From Porphyromonadaceae bacterium (lineage in GTDB: Bacteria > Bacteroidota > Bacteroidia > Bacteroidales > Dysgonomonadaceae), in NCBI GenBank assembly GCA_003517675.1, contig DPAC01000013.1, positions 1 to 6,629 on the forward strand: a stretch of DNA of 6,629 bases. The letters are read 5' to 3'. Each line of letters begins with the position of its first letter. Positions within the stretch are counted from its first letter, which is position 1. Shown here one piece after another: positions 6,373-6,629 of the stretch. The translations under genes and the position numbers were made by a program. The notes beneath the pieces are model-generated. The model worked only from the letters and a program-made list of their open reading frames with translations, had not been told where the DNA came from and did no database searches.

Positions 6373-6629
6373 AGCAAGCGATTCGAAACTTCTTAAACGG
6401 TTGCCCGACTTTGCGATTTACCTGATTAAGCTAATTATCAGGCAAAATGAGATCAATCGAATTCTATCTGTTTACGCAAATTTCGAAGGAGTTGATTTTT
6501 TACCCAAAATAATTGACGAGCTTAATATAAAGGTTGAAATAGTTGGTAAAGAAAATTTGCCTGAAAATGGCAGGTGCTTTTTTGTGGCAAATCATCCCTT
6601 TGGATTTGTTGATGGCTTAATTTTAACAA
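6329..6629 (+). CDS. hemolysin/OlsA-like acyltransferase, N-terminal part (runs off right edge)
   Basis: This is a reading frame open to the window edge: 100 codons plus one base. It starts at the only ATG after an in-frame TAA at 6299-6301. It overlaps the patatin gene by 44 nt in another frame, which suggests translational coupling. The visible protein is charged and helical at first (LLKRLPDFAIYLIKLII at about 21-37), then has EIVGKENLPENGRCFFVANHP and the catalytic motif NHPFGFVDG with His89 and Asp95. The His-x5-Asp spacing, rather than H-x4-D, and the NHPxGxxDG signature fit the COG3176-like acyltransferase group. That group includes relatives of OlsA/OlsF and GlsA, which O-acylate N-acyl amino acids in ornithine and glycine lipids. 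A lyso-phospholipid substrate is equally possible. The rest of the gene and any fused N-acyltransferase domain lie outside the window. Confidence 0.8.
   Translation, partial: MNLSKEYINIHKLIKASDSKLLKRLPDFAIYLIKLIIRQNEINRILSVYANFEGVDFLPKIIDELNIKVEIVGKENLPENGRCFFVANHPFGFVDGLILT

Noticed and set aside
1..6629. CRISPR array, tRNA/rRNA gene, insertion sequence or phage element
   Set aside because: No regularly spaced repeats, cloverleaf-like sequence, transposase or integrase motifs, or terminal inverted repeats were seen.

Overview
The window looks like chromosomal DNA from a Bacteroidota (Bacteroidetes) bacterium. Three things point there. The DNA is AT-rich. Start codons follow A/T-rich leaders (for example AAAATATG) rather than Shine-Dalgarno sequences. 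Promoter-like boxes match the Bacteroidetes -7 consensus TAnnTTTG at 228-235 (+) and 27-34 (-). The protein set also fits: a COG1033-type RND/MMPL exporter, a PF17131-like LolA-fold protein, and a hemolysin-type acyltransferase with an NHPxGxxDG signature. Genus cannot be told from the sequence alone.

Layout: bases 1-272 hold no convincing gene. They carry a small AACTCC/GGAGTT repeat cluster, a possible divergent promoter firing off the left edge, and the promoter and operator of the first gene. Then, all on the + strand: a TetR-family regulator (273-854), a 12-TM RND/MMPL exporter (918-3176), a secreted LolA-like outer-membrane lipoprotein-sorting-type protein (3195-3929), a FabH-like ketoacyl-ACP synthase III (3959-4906), a short PlsC-like acyltransferase (4915-5463), a patatin-like lipase (5467-6372), and the first 100 codons of a second, hemolysin/OlsA-like acyltransferase (6329 to the right edge). 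Gaps after the exporter shrink from 29 to 3 nt and end in a 44-nt overlap, so 918 to beyond 6629 is probably one transcription unit.

Working model (inference): KAS III starts or extends an acyl chain. The two acyltransferases and the patatin lipase build or remodel a lipid from it. The RND exporter and the periplasmic LolA-like protein move the product from the inner membrane towards the outer membrane. The TetR protein would control both itself and the operon, because a nearly identical 23-bp element (21 of 23 identical) lies just upstream of both tetR and the exporter gene. The lipid is not identifiable from this window, and the unit continues past the right edge. The KAS III and PlsC genes are visibly more AT-rich than their neighbours, which suggests a separately acquired two-gene module.
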